DNA from: Vicia villosa
Lineage: Eukaryota; Streptophyta; Magnoliopsida; Fabales; Fabaceae
Reading direction: 5' to 3'
Assembly: GCF_029867415.1 (NCBI RefSeq)
Contig: NC_081181.1
Coordinates: forward strand, 76,356,144-76,420,143
DNA length: 64,000 bases
The number at the start of each line of letters is the position of its first letter. Position 1 is the first letter of the stretch. The notes beneath the pieces were generated by a model. It saw only the letters and a list, made by a program, of their open reading frames with translations. It did no database searches and was not told the origin of the DNA. This document shows positions 23,850 through 33,767 of the stretch, piece after piece. A program made the translations under genes and the position numbers.

Positions 23850-23863
23850 TAAGGGGGGGAGAA
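23850..23863 (+). other. Polypurine tract of the chromovirus
   Basis: AAGGGGGGGAGAA immediately before the 3' LTR start TGTAATACCC; it primes plus-strand synthesis. Confidence 0.9.
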
Positions 23864-25457
23864 TGTAATACCCGACATCATATTTATTCGATCATTATAA
23901 TTACTAATGAAATTGGTATAAAATGAGATGGAAAAATATGATGTATATTCCACAATGTTAATCTTTAGTGTTAACTAAAGATATTAGTAGTAAGAGGAAG
24001 GGTATAATGGTATTTTCGCCCTTAAGTAGGATAGAGTCATGTTTGAATGATCATTCTATTCTATTTTTCAAACCAGAATTCTGATTTAGTAGAGAGAAAG
24101 AGAGGAGAACGTGGGAAGAAAGGAAGAGAAGAGGAAGTCTCAAACTTGGTCCCATTGATCAAGCTTGCATGCAACTATTTCTGCCCAAATCTTGCTCTTT
24201 CCATCATCTTCATCTTGTTTCAGCTCTGCTATCATCATCTTCTTCACTTTTAAGGTGAGTCCATAGTTAGTGAACTTGGGGTTTGCATGTGAGGGTTTTC
24301 AATTGGGGATTTCGGAATGTGAGTAATATATGAATTAATGCTGCTAATCATCATTTATCTGAAGTAATCCTTGCCTGCTATTGTCTCTGATTGTGTTTGT
24401 AAACTCTGATTTCGTTAGAACTGAGTTGGAAATGTAGGGATTCATCTTAAAAGCTTTGGGACTGGTTTAGAGCTCCTAAAAACGCAGAAAAATGGTTCTG
24501 GTTCAGTGTAACCGGTTACGGGTTTTGGTGTAACCGGTTACGCTGTTGAAAATCAGACAATCTGGGCATTTTGCGTGACCGTAACCGGTTACGGGTCCTG
24601 GTGTAACCGGTTACACTGGGCGCAGAAGGAAAAATTCAGTAACTTGGAAAATTCATATCTCCCGTTTCGTACGCCCGATTGACGCGTACTATATACCGTT
24701 AGAAAGCTAATTAAATGTACTATCTAGGAAAATTGGTTTTGGTGTTTAAATAACATTTTTTGGTATATCTGACATACCTTCAGTTAAAAGAGCGACACTG
24801 AAACTATGTAAATTGTGTGTAGCTAGACTGAATTAGCTCATTGTTTCTAATTGTTATATTATGTTGAAATGAGAATGCCCTATTATGATGAAATATGATT
24901 ATTCTATTGATGCCCGTTGTTTCGGTTAAACAATCGGAGTTGTCTGCTTGTGTGTTTTTAGCGTTTGCTTACGTGTGTGTATGCTGAATCGAAGTAGACC
25001 CGGTACTAAGTTATGATTCGGACCATGGGTCCTTGAGTTGTCTGTGGGACTGCCCTGATCTTGGATCCTAGAGGCACATACCTGAACTACCGTTGTAGTG
25101 TGCTTGTGAGGGCCTGGAGGCGTCTTACTCACTTGCTGTATACACACTTGCATGCTCGGTATGATGGCGTTATGCGGCTAAGTAAGCCTACGCATAACAG
25201 GTAAACCATCTCTAATGATGCCATGTAGGCTACATCATTAGGTTCCTATCCGGATGGGCTCATGCGTCGAGACGGCGTGTTACACTTGCTGTTAACACCA
25301 CGTGCGTACAGATGGTTAATGGGACGGTATCGCCTCCTAGGCAAAGTCACCTCGCAGCCATGTAGGCTTGTGCGAACCCGTTTAACCATTCTTGCAGGGT
25401 GCTTGTGTAAGTCTCTTGACAAATAGGCGTGGGTGAACCCACCGAGGGTGTGTTAGT
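23864..25457 (+). repeat. 3' LTR of the chromovirus, truncated by the Ogre A insertion
   Basis: Matches 17150-18743 with about 13 substitutions (for example 24117, 24310 and 24465). It stops after TGTGTTAGT where the 5' LTR continues AACTTAG. The next base starts the Ogre LTR TGTCATACC. The expected 5-bp target duplication partner lies outside the window. Confidence 0.92.
24508..24614. promoter_or_regulatory. Four GTAACCGGTTAC palindromes, 3' LTR copy
   Basis: Copies at 24508-24519, 24530-24541, 24581-24592 and 24603-24614, identical in spacing to those in the 5' LTR. Confidence 0.7.
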
Positions 25458-27161
25458 TGTCATACCCCAATTTTTGACCTAAGATACCACCTCATATCAT
25501 TGCATATACATCATTTGCATCTCTAACAAATTGCATAGCTTGTGTTTGCTACTTGTGACTCAGCAGGATTTAATCAAGAAATCACTCATCAGTACAAGTA
25601 ACAATCAATTAGGGTTTTGTTCTCCCTTCATTTCAAAAGAATTATCTTCATCAACAATCAACATTTAGTCCTCAGAGATTCATTTCAACAAGCTTAAAGG
25701 CTCTGAATCGACCAGTTAAGGGTTTTGACTGAAGATAGCATACTCCTGACTTTTGCTCAGGATTTGACCTAATGACTTGGGACATGACCTCAAGACCCCA
25801 AGTGCATCATTTTGACCTAATCCATTGGCTCAAGACATCTCCTACACAAGGATTGATCAACAGTGAAATTTCAAATCATCAGAATTAGGGTTTTGAACTA
25901 TCAGGGACTAAAATCAGGGATCACATTTGGGAAACCCTAAAAACCCCCAGGAAGTCAATCAAAGGTTTCAATCATCCTCAAATAATCCCTATGACAACAT
26001 ACAATGGAAATTTCATCTCAATTCAAGATACACAGTCATCAATTTCATCAGATCGACAATTAGGGTTTTTTGACCTAATTCACTGAACCACTGACTTTTT
26101 AATCAGGACATGGTGCCACAACTCAAACCGTGACTCAAGGTCTTCCACTAACTCAATATGATTCATTCATTCACTCATTCTTTGCAAGATACATTCATGT
26201 TTGTGGGTGATTTCATTTTAAAGGCGCCATTGCCAATTGGTGCGATTTAAGAGACTTGCTTGGAATCTATTTCTTGGTTTTTTAGGCTCATGGATTGCTC
26301 ATGGTGAAGATTTGATTCATATGAATTATTTGATCATTCATGGGAATTTCATCAAAGTTGCAAAGAAAATATCATGTTTAATTCATTGTTGGAAAATTAC
26401 TTCAAAAATGATTCAAGATTATGGGTTCAAGGATTTTAATTCAAGATCATTTCTAATTCATGGTGCAAGAATACATTTCAAGACTTGAAATTCAAAACTT
26501 CACTACTTCAAGGATATTCCACCATTTCCTTTTGAAAAAAGGATCATTCAAAGGAATTCAAGAATTGATTCAAGACATAGAAATTGCATTTGAAATTCAT
26601 TCAAGAAATATTCAAGTTTCATACAATTTCATTCAAGGATTCTAAGAGAAATTCAAGCATTTACAAATGATGTTTTTTACATGGAACAAATGAATCCAAA
26701 ATTCAAGAATTACATCATTCCAAAATTCTATTCACTTTCAAGAATACAAGTTCATACAATCTAAAGTGGAATAAATTTGGATTACAAAGAATAAAAGAAA
26801 ATGCAATTCTTTCTTGAATTCTTCAATCTTCAAATCTCCATCCTTCAAAATCAAATTTCTTCATGCTTTCATCAAGAATGCTCATGTCACATGGAAAAAG
26901 AAACAAGAAGGGTGAGATTAGCAAAAAGTTCAACAAAATATTCAAAAGCCCAAGTCAAAACAAAAAGGGGTGCATTTAGCAAAAGACTAATTCAAAACAA
27001 AAAGGGGTGCATTTAGCAAAAGACTAATTTCAAGACAAAAAAGAGATCAAAGAGAGATTTCTTTTCCCACTTGCATAAGAAATATCTCATGAAGAATATT
27101 CTTGCAATCATTACAATTTTCCAATCAAGTTTATTATCATCCAAACACTCCCTTAACTTTG

Positions 27162-27172
27162 CCTATAAATAG
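27162..27172 (+). promoter_or_regulatory. TATA box of the Ogre A 5' LTR
   Basis: CCTATAAATAG, about 1.7 kb into the LTR. The identical 11-mer occurs on the minus strand in the Ogre B LTR (48219-48229) despite unrelated surroundings. Transcription would start roughly 30 bp downstream, leaving an R-U5 of nearly 4 kb. Confidence 0.75.
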
Positions 27173-29039
27173 AAAGTTCTCTCATTGAAGAAAATGACAC
27201 CAAAGCAACTAAAACTACTTGCTTTCTCACTTCTCTCTTTTCTCTCATAGTTTTCAAGTTTCTTGGCAAGAAGAAGCAATTCTTCAAACCAAAGAAAACC
27301 ACTTGAGAAGTGAGAATTCCTAGTTACAAAGTTCCATGGTTTGAAGAGAGTGAAGAAGAAATTCTTCATACCTTGGTGGAGAGTTCCAACTTGTAGTCCA
27401 TCTTCAAGTCTCCCTGTTAAAACAAAATTTCCAGAAAAAAAAATAGAGAAAGCATATGTTATTGTTGCTGTAACTAAAAAAAACGCAGAAGCAATTAATT
27501 CAAAGTTGCAGAATCAACATGTAACGATTTCACAGAGCTGCAATTCAGAATCATACAACAAGCTAATTTGCAGATTTTTTCAGAAAGAAATCCGGGACAG
27601 TAACAATAACAACAATTTTCAACAGAAACTCAAAACAGTAGCAGTAACATGTTCACAGGTTCAGAATCAACAATCACTCAGAACAGAAACGCAGCAATCG
27701 TAGAGGCAGAATTTCAGAAGCAGAATCGATACGTACCTCAATGATAACCGGCAAAAATCTCCTTGCCGCAAGTAAGTCGATTTCATCTTCACTCTCAAAA
27801 TTATTGATAATAGTTGCTGCAAATATATTCTTGCTTATCATCTAAGAATTGAAAACAGCAAGATTTTGAGTTATAGTTACTATGTCATAAGAAAAAATGA
27901 AGCTTTACCATGAAAACAAAATTGAAGTTAAAACCTGAGTTTGTCTTCAATCACATGAACCAAAAGTTGTTGTTGCTCCGAGAAAGAGAATCGAGAGAGA
28001 CATAAAGCCTTCCGTTGTTGTTGTTCGCTGTGAGCAATCGAGAGATAGCCATGAGGATCGAAAGAGAAGGAGAGCGATTGCGAGAGAGCAGAGATCGTGA
28101 GAGCAAGAGATCGAGAGAAACCGAGAGAGTGAGGCAAGTAGCTATGGCTGTTGTTCCTCTTTGTTTTTTCAGAAAAGTAACGTGAGAGAAGAAGGAGAAA
28201 GAGGCGTGTGCCTCTGTGTTTTCGTTTAGGGTTTCAAACCCAACCCCAATTGTGAACTAAAGAGGGATGGATCCGGGTCTTTCCTGACCCGACCCGGTCC
28301 GGTCCACTCTCCTTTTTTCTATTTTATTTTTATTCAGCTTAAGTTACATATTAGGCCATGCACACTCCATCCGGGTTTCACACCCCCTCAAGCCCAATTC
28401 CTAAGTTTTTTTTACTAATTTTCTTTTAGTTTTCTTTAGAAAAATGTTTTCATAAAAAAGACTTAGTATTTTAATTTAAATATAGGATTTAGTTTTATTT
28501 TCTAATCCTTATTGAAAAAACTCCAAAAAATATTTTTAGATGCATATTTGATTTTATGTTTTCTAATTATTTTCTTTTTCCATGAAAAACACAAAAAATA
28601 TCTTTTCTTAGATTAATTTTGTTTGAATTTGATATTCTCATATTATTTTGTGTAGTTAATCATTTAAGTTTCTATTTGATTACTGTTGCACATTACTTGA
28701 ATTTTCTAACTTCATCCGAGACTTCGAGATTATTTCTCTGCTGTTCTCTGGATTTGTCTGTTTTGTTTGGTCTTCCATTTGCTGTAGAATTCCAAAACAA
28801 TTACTGGATGATCATGGAATGCTGAAAGCTGTGAGCTTATCTGGCGTTCTTTTCTGCTGGTGTGGATGCTTAATATCTGTTGAGATCCTAATTTATTCCA
28901 AGCACATCACTTGAAGATCAAGGTAACACCTCAAACTCAGAAATCCAATTTTCTCATTCTTCGAGGTAAGCCTAAAACTCAATCAACTGTTTTCACAACA
29001 GTAATCAATTCACTTTCAAATCATTTCAACTCATTTTCA

Positions 29040-30420
29040 AAACGATTTGGGGCCTCTCGAATATTAGAGAGTATAAGTCCCTTTCGTCTTTCTTTGTACA
29101 GTTTTTAACAGAAAACTTTTTCCAAATTACTTCCAAACAGTTTTTTTTAAAACAAATCTCACATCTTTTTCAAACCATCCACCATGTTTTGTGAAAATAA
29201 AACATGGGCCTCTCGACTATTAGAGAGTATAAGTCCCTTTCCTTTTTCCTTTTACAGTTTTTCTTTGTACAGAAAACTTCTTTCAAAACAAGAACTTTCA
29301 AACTGTTTTCAAACGACGAAACCTCGTGTCTATTTACAAAACCATCAACCATGTTTTATAAAATAAAACATGGGCCTCCACATAGGTATAAGTCCCATTC
29401 CCGTACATGAAATTCGGTATTTCATTGTACACCTTTTTTGTACATACCTCGTTCAATTTGATTTTTAACCTTGTATAACAAATCAAAAAATTAAGGTTTT
29501 CTTTAAATCTTCCCAAAAATACCATGGGCCTCCATGTAGGTATAAGTCCCAAGCCCTTTATGAATACCTGTTTACATAACTGTTGAATAAACTCAAATGG
29601 GTCTCTCCCCGAGTATGAGTCCCGAGCCCCCGTGTATACAAATGGATCATGCTTACAGGTATATTTCCTTCATAAACTCCATTATATACACACACTTTGT
29701 CATATATATGTGCTTGTTCATACTTGTTCATATCTGTTCATATAACTATTCATATTTGTTCATGTACTTGTGCATATTTGTTCGTACTTGTTCATATTTG
29801 TGATTGTGTTATATATGCTTGTTCAACTTAGTACAACACTAGGTTCCCCATAGCCTCCTATTGGGCTTCGTGCAAAGAATCTCCCTAGTTTAGGTCAGGA
29901 CATAGAGTATGGTTTCCCGGTGAAATCGCTCTAAGAGCTCAAACCAACTATACCATGCCTCCCCTTGGGCTTTGTACAAACGAGTGACCCTCCCATAGCC
30001 TCCTCTTGGGCTTAAAATGCAAGGACCCTGGATTGTCCCTCCCATAGCCTCCTCTTGGGCTTACAATGCAAGGACCCTCGGATAGCCTCCTCTTGGGCTT
30101 CGTACAAGGACCCACGGGCTTCTTATAAGCATCCCCCAATATCCAAAATCAAATACCCTAGGAGATTAGACATTTTTCATCTCTATGCTAGGAGTATCTC
30201 TTTTATATCATCACAAACAATCAATCAATCAAACTTTTTCTTGCCACAAGGCTGGCTAATCAATCAAACCGTTTTGCCACCGTACTGGCTGATTAATCAA
30301 AGTTTTTGTCACAAGGCTGACTTCATTGAAACTTTTGCCACGAGGCTGGCTGATTAATCAAAACTTTTTGTCACAAGGCTGACTTCATTGAAAGTTTTTG
30401 CCACAAGGCTGGTTAAACAA
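29040..30420 (+). repeat. U5 internal direct repeats of the Ogre A LTR
   Basis: Three families of imperfect direct repeats occur in succession. ACATGGGCCTC...GTATAAGTCCC units lie at about 29040-29640. AGCCTCCTCTTGGGCTT units lie at about 29850-30120. CCACAAGGCTGGCT...AATCAA units lie at about 30240-30420. The same families occur reversed in the Ogre B LTR (45530-46750). Confidence 0.7.
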
Positions 30421-30591
30421 CAAAAACATCTTTATCATTCTAAGCGCCATAAGTGGCACAGCCCAGGGCTTATAATGAAAAGATTTTCAAACAAAAATCA
30501 AACAGATGTATGTGATGATATAGATTAGATACATCTAGCATTTAGACGACATTTGTCTATTTTCCTTTGCTTCCTCTAGCATAAGTGGGAA

Positions 30592-30746
30592 CTACGATTG
30601 CTCTGACTTTCTCAACATCCCTTTGAGAATACGTAGGCACAAGGTCGATCCTTGGCGAGCAAAACAAAACAAAAAAAAACCATTCAAACCTTAGCACCCG
30701 TAGACCCCGAGCTACAAATGCTCTGATTCCCTTTAAGGGATATGTA
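30592..30746 (+). other. Two U5 hairpin blocks in tandem (candidate structured RNA)
   Basis: Block 1 has outer arms CTACG/CGTAG (30592-30596, 30632-30636) and an inner 7-bp stem TTCTCAA/TTGAGAA (30609-30615, 30623-30629). Block 2, 120 bp downstream, has outer arms TACA/TGTA (30713-30716, 30743-30746) and an inner stem TCCCT/AGGGA (30728-30732, 30736-30740). Both carry CTCTGA between the arms and are followed by GCGAGCA (30655 and 30770). The inner arms differ in sequence yet remain complementary. Confidence 0.55.
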
Positions 30747-31104
30747 TGCAGAGGATCGCGATGATCTTTGCGAGCATAATCAAACAAACACCTTAGGTCC
30801 CACCTATTTCACAAGAACCTCCATCATAACAAGAAAGGATGAAAAACAAAATAAAGAAACCTATAGAGTACTATAGATACGTTGGGTGCTAATACCTTCC
30901 CTTCGTATAACCAACCCTCTTACCCAAAGATCTCTCCCCCCACTTTTAGGTTATTGCAGCTTTTTTCCTTTTCCTCCTTTGGAAATAATAAAAAGTTTGG
31001 TCGGTACAAAGAAAAATCATTTTTTTTGAGCACTCGAGCCCAAAGAAGGCATCAGGTGTCTCATCCAGAAAAAAGAACAACGATTTTTCCCCGCGACAGA
31101 AAAA

Positions 31105-31122
31105 TGGCGACTTCACTGGGGA
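31105..31122 (+). other. Primer binding site of Ogre A
   Basis: TGGCGACTTCACTGGGGA begins six bases after the LTR end. Ogre elements are reported to prime from tRNA-Arg; the match itself could not be checked here. Confidence 0.75.
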
Positions 31123-31920
31123 CCATCTTTTTATTGTTTCCAAAGGAAGGGTTATTTCTATTTATTTTGTTTTTTTCTGGTTACTTGTTTGGTTCTTTGG
31201 TTCTGTTACTTGTGTGGTTCTGTTACAAGTGATACATTATGGACAAATCCTAACCCGGAATAAGTACACATAAGAATTAGGTGGAGGGTATAGTCATGTG
31301 CAGGCGCATGTGAGAATCCTTCCGCTCAGTGGAGGTTCCTTGTTTGTAATATATGTTTAGCGAGTTAATTGCGAAGACATTGTTGCTTTCATTGAACTGT
31401 AGAAGCTGAGAGACCGTAGAACCCCAACCCATCCTGGCCTTATTAGGTTGTGGTGCAGAAATTATTCAGGTGAAGACTTGGATTAGTTGTCATGCGGAGA
31501 ACCACACTCAGACGAGTTTTTCTTGAGAATATTACTGGCTCATGAGTTTAATTGTGGAAGGCCGGTAATATCCGAAAGAAAAATGTAGACTCTGACGTAT
31601 CAGTAGAACATGTCATGCAGGTGATTAACTAGAACTATCCCATTTTTGGTTCTCTGACCTCATGCTCGTGACGTTGGACCTTTGAACCTATGCGTTACCA
31701 TGTTTGCGTTACCATGTTTGTGTTACCATGTATGCGTTACCATGTTCGCGTTACCATGTTTGCGTTACCATGTTTGTTTCACCATGTTTGAATATGTGGC
31801 ATCCATGCATCCATGCATTCATACATTCATTAAAAAACCCATCTTTTTCCATAAAAAAAAAAACATGATTTTTCCAAAAATTTTAGAGAATTTTCTTTGC
31901 AAACATTATAGGATTAAGTT
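31123..31920 (+). other. Untranslated leader of Ogre A
   Basis: About 800 bp between PBS and ORF1 with no gene. It contains the 14-bp repeat array at 31690-31790. Confidence 0.6.
31690..31790 (+). repeat. 14-bp tandem repeat carrying upstream ATGs
   Basis: Seven units of about 14 bp (TGCGTTACCATGTT with variants), each containing ACCATG, lie 130-230 bp ahead of ORF1. Because 14 is not a multiple of three, the ATGs fall in all three frames. Confidence 0.8.
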
Positions 31921-33444
31921 ATGGAAAAAAGATATACCAAGAGATACGGTTTCAAAGAGTCTAAGGTGGAAAGACTGAAAGAGTTAGCATCTTTTGTACA
32001 AGATCCTTCTGATTTTAGGAAAAGCCATGGAAAGCTTTTGCCTATCTTGAACACTCATGTTGATGAGGGACTTCTCAAAACTCTGGTTCAGTTTTATGAT
32101 CCCGTCTACCGGTGTTTTACCTTTCCAGACTATCAGTTGGTACCAACCTTGGAAGAATATGCCAATCTTTTGGGTATTCCTGTGTCTGACAAAATACCCT
32201 TCAATGGTTTGGAAGCCATTCCTAAATCACCAGTCATTGCAACAGGTACCCACTTAAAGAAATCTGAAATAGAGAGTAATTGGACTACCAAAGGAAACCT
32301 TCCAGGCTTGCCTTCACAGTTTCTAATAAAGAAAGCCTTTGATTTCATCGAGACTGGTAGCATGATAGCTTTTGAAGCTGTACTAGCCTTGCTCATCTAT
32401 GGGTTGGTTCTGTTTCCCAATATCGACGACTTTGTTGATATCAATGCCATAAAAGTCTTCTTGAATGGAAATCCCGTTCCGACTCTGCTTGGTGACATGT
32501 ATTTCTCTGTCCATCATAGGAATCACCAAGGTGGTGGAATTATTGTATGTTGTGTACCTCTGTTGTTCAAATGGATTGTTTCACACTTACCTAAGTCTCC
32601 CATTTTCACGGAAAACCGAGAAGGTTTACGTTGGTGTCAAAGACTTATGTCTCTTACTAATAATGATATTCAGTGGTATACCTTGGCTCGCTGCGGTACA
32701 GAAACCATTGAAAGTTGTGGAGAATTCGCCAACGTACCCCTCATTGGTACACAAGGAGGAATTAACTATAACCCGGTCCTAGCCCGACGACAACTCGGGT
32801 ATGCAAATTCAACTAAACCCATTGGCCCTACAGTGGAAAGCTACTTCTACCGAGAAGGGGATAATCCTAAAAGGTTGAAAGCGAGAATGGTGAAAGCTTG
32901 GTACGACGTCCGATGGAAAGAAAAAGGTGAGGAAAGAAATTGCATTGCCATGGATGCCTACACCTGCTGGGTAAAGAAAAGAGCAAAAGAGTTTCGAATG
33001 CCTTATGCTCATGAAAAACCCATGTTCCCTGTGGTATCTCAACGACCCAACATTCCCGCTATGGAGGAATACCAAGACACTTTGACCAAGATGAGGATAG
33101 AAAAAGACGCTTGGGAGGAAAAGTTTCGAAGAACTGATGTGGAAAATAGAAAGTTGAAGAAAAGAGTGAAAGAACATGAAGAAACTCTCTATTATCAGGA
33201 TGGATGGCTCATGAACAAAGATGAGAAGATTCTTCGGAAAGATGCCGCAATCAGAATATACATCAAAGAAAGCAAGAAAAATCTTGAAGCCTCGACAAGC
33301 AACGCTCCGATGCCTGACAATTGGAAGAATGTTGTTGACAAACTGAGAGCTGAAAAGGCCGAGTTGAAAGCTCACTATGGGAAAGAAATCATGAAGCTCA
33401 AGCTGCACAACGCATTTGGTTCTTCGTCTGATGAAGATGCTTAG
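31921..33444 (+). CDS. Ogre ORF1, protein of unknown function
   Basis: 507 residues, uninterrupted, starting at ATG 31921 and ending TAG. It precedes gag, as ORF1 does in Ogre elements; its role is not known. The N-terminal two thirds look globular, with VYRCFTFPDYQLVPTLEEYANLLGIP near residues 60-90. This resembles the plant family of transposon-borne domains (DUF7745 or plant-mobile-domain type) by wording only. Residues about 375-505 are rich in Lys/Glu with heptad-like spacing, suggesting a coiled coil (MEEYQDTLTKMRIEKDAWEEK), and the end is acidic (SSSDEDA). I see no zinc finger, protease or polymerase motif. A 323-bp spacer separates it from gag. The reading frame is intact although the gag-pro next to it is not. 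Confidence 0.85.
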   Translation: MEKRYTKRYGFKESKVERLKELASFVQDPSDFRKSHGKLLPILNTHVDEGLLKTLVQFYDPVYRCFTFPDYQLVPTLEEYANLLGIPVSDKIPFNGLEAIPKSPVIATGTHLKKSEIESNWTTKGNLPGLPSQFLIKKAFDFIETGSMIAFEAVLALLIYGLVLFPNIDDFVDINAIKVFLNGNPVPTLLGDMYFSVHHRNHQGGGIIVCCVPLLFKWIVSHLPKSPIFTENREGLRWCQRLMSLTNNDIQWYTLARCGTETIESCGEFANVPLIGTQGGINYNPVLARRQLGYANSTKPIGPTVESYFYREGDNPKRLKARMVKAWYDVRWKEKGEERNCIAMDAYTCWVKKRAKEFRMPYAHEKPMFPVVSQRPNIPAMEEYQDTLTKMRIEKDAWEEKFRRTDVENRKLKKRVKEHEETLYYQDGWLMNKDEKILRKDAAIRIYIKESKKNLEASTSNAPMPDNWKNVVDKLRAEKAELKAHYGKEIMKLKLHNAFGSSSDEDA

Positions 33445-33767
33445 GATTGTTTAGCTTTTTTATTTTTCATTTGCTTTTGTAAGGAGCTATGCTCCAATGT
33501 TGTAACATTTCCCATTATTGCAATAAAAAAAAATGAATAAAAGAATAGTTTGTGTTCAAATGTTTGCAAGGAAATAATCTTTAAAATATTTGGAAAAGTC
33601 ATAAATTTCTTTTTGCATACATCATTCTGCATATCGAGTCTGTTGTATAGAGTCTCATCTTTTGGATCTTTCTCCATTAGATCGTCAAGCTGTCGCGTCT
33701 CAAAGTTTCTCGACCGCGCTCGCAATCAGATCACAGATACAATACTCGTTCAAGCAGAAGAAGAGTA
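33445..33767 (+). other. Spacer between ORF1 and gag-pro
   Basis: No gene. It contains AATAAAAAAAAATGAATAAAAG at about 33521-33543, which resembles a polyadenylation signal region. No conclusion about its use can be drawn. Confidence 0.4.

Larger units (their letters stand above)
17150..25457 (+). mobile_element. Chromodomain Ty3/gypsy element (Tekay/Del-like chromovirus)
   Basis: Complete 5' LTR (17150-19293), initiator-tRNA-Met type PBS, gag-pol ORF, chromodomain-like C-terminus, PPT and a 3' LTR cut at 25457 by Ogre A. The visible 3' LTR aligns with the 5' LTR at a constant offset of 6714 bp, with about 13 substitutions and no indel by hand count over 1.59 kb. The insertion is therefore recent. 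The missing tail of the 3' LTR should reappear beyond the nested Ogre elements, outside this window. The left junction breaks the gag-like relic. Confidence 0.9.
25458..31098 (+). repeat. 5' LTR of Ogre A (5.6 kb)
   Basis: Begins TGTCATACCCC and ends CCCCGCGACA, six bases before the PBS. It has three parts. 25458 to about 26190 is shared with the other Ogre LTRs. About 26190-28900 has no visible counterpart in the Ogre B LTR and holds the TATA box at 27162. About 28900-31098 is shared again. The many short ORFs are not supported as genes. A GA-rich tract lies at 27970-28140. Confidence 0.92.

Noticed and set aside
27928..28137. Serine/leucine-rich ORF in the Ogre A 5' LTR
   Set aside because: It is the translation of a GA-rich (GAGAGAxCGAGAG) tract and has no family resemblance.
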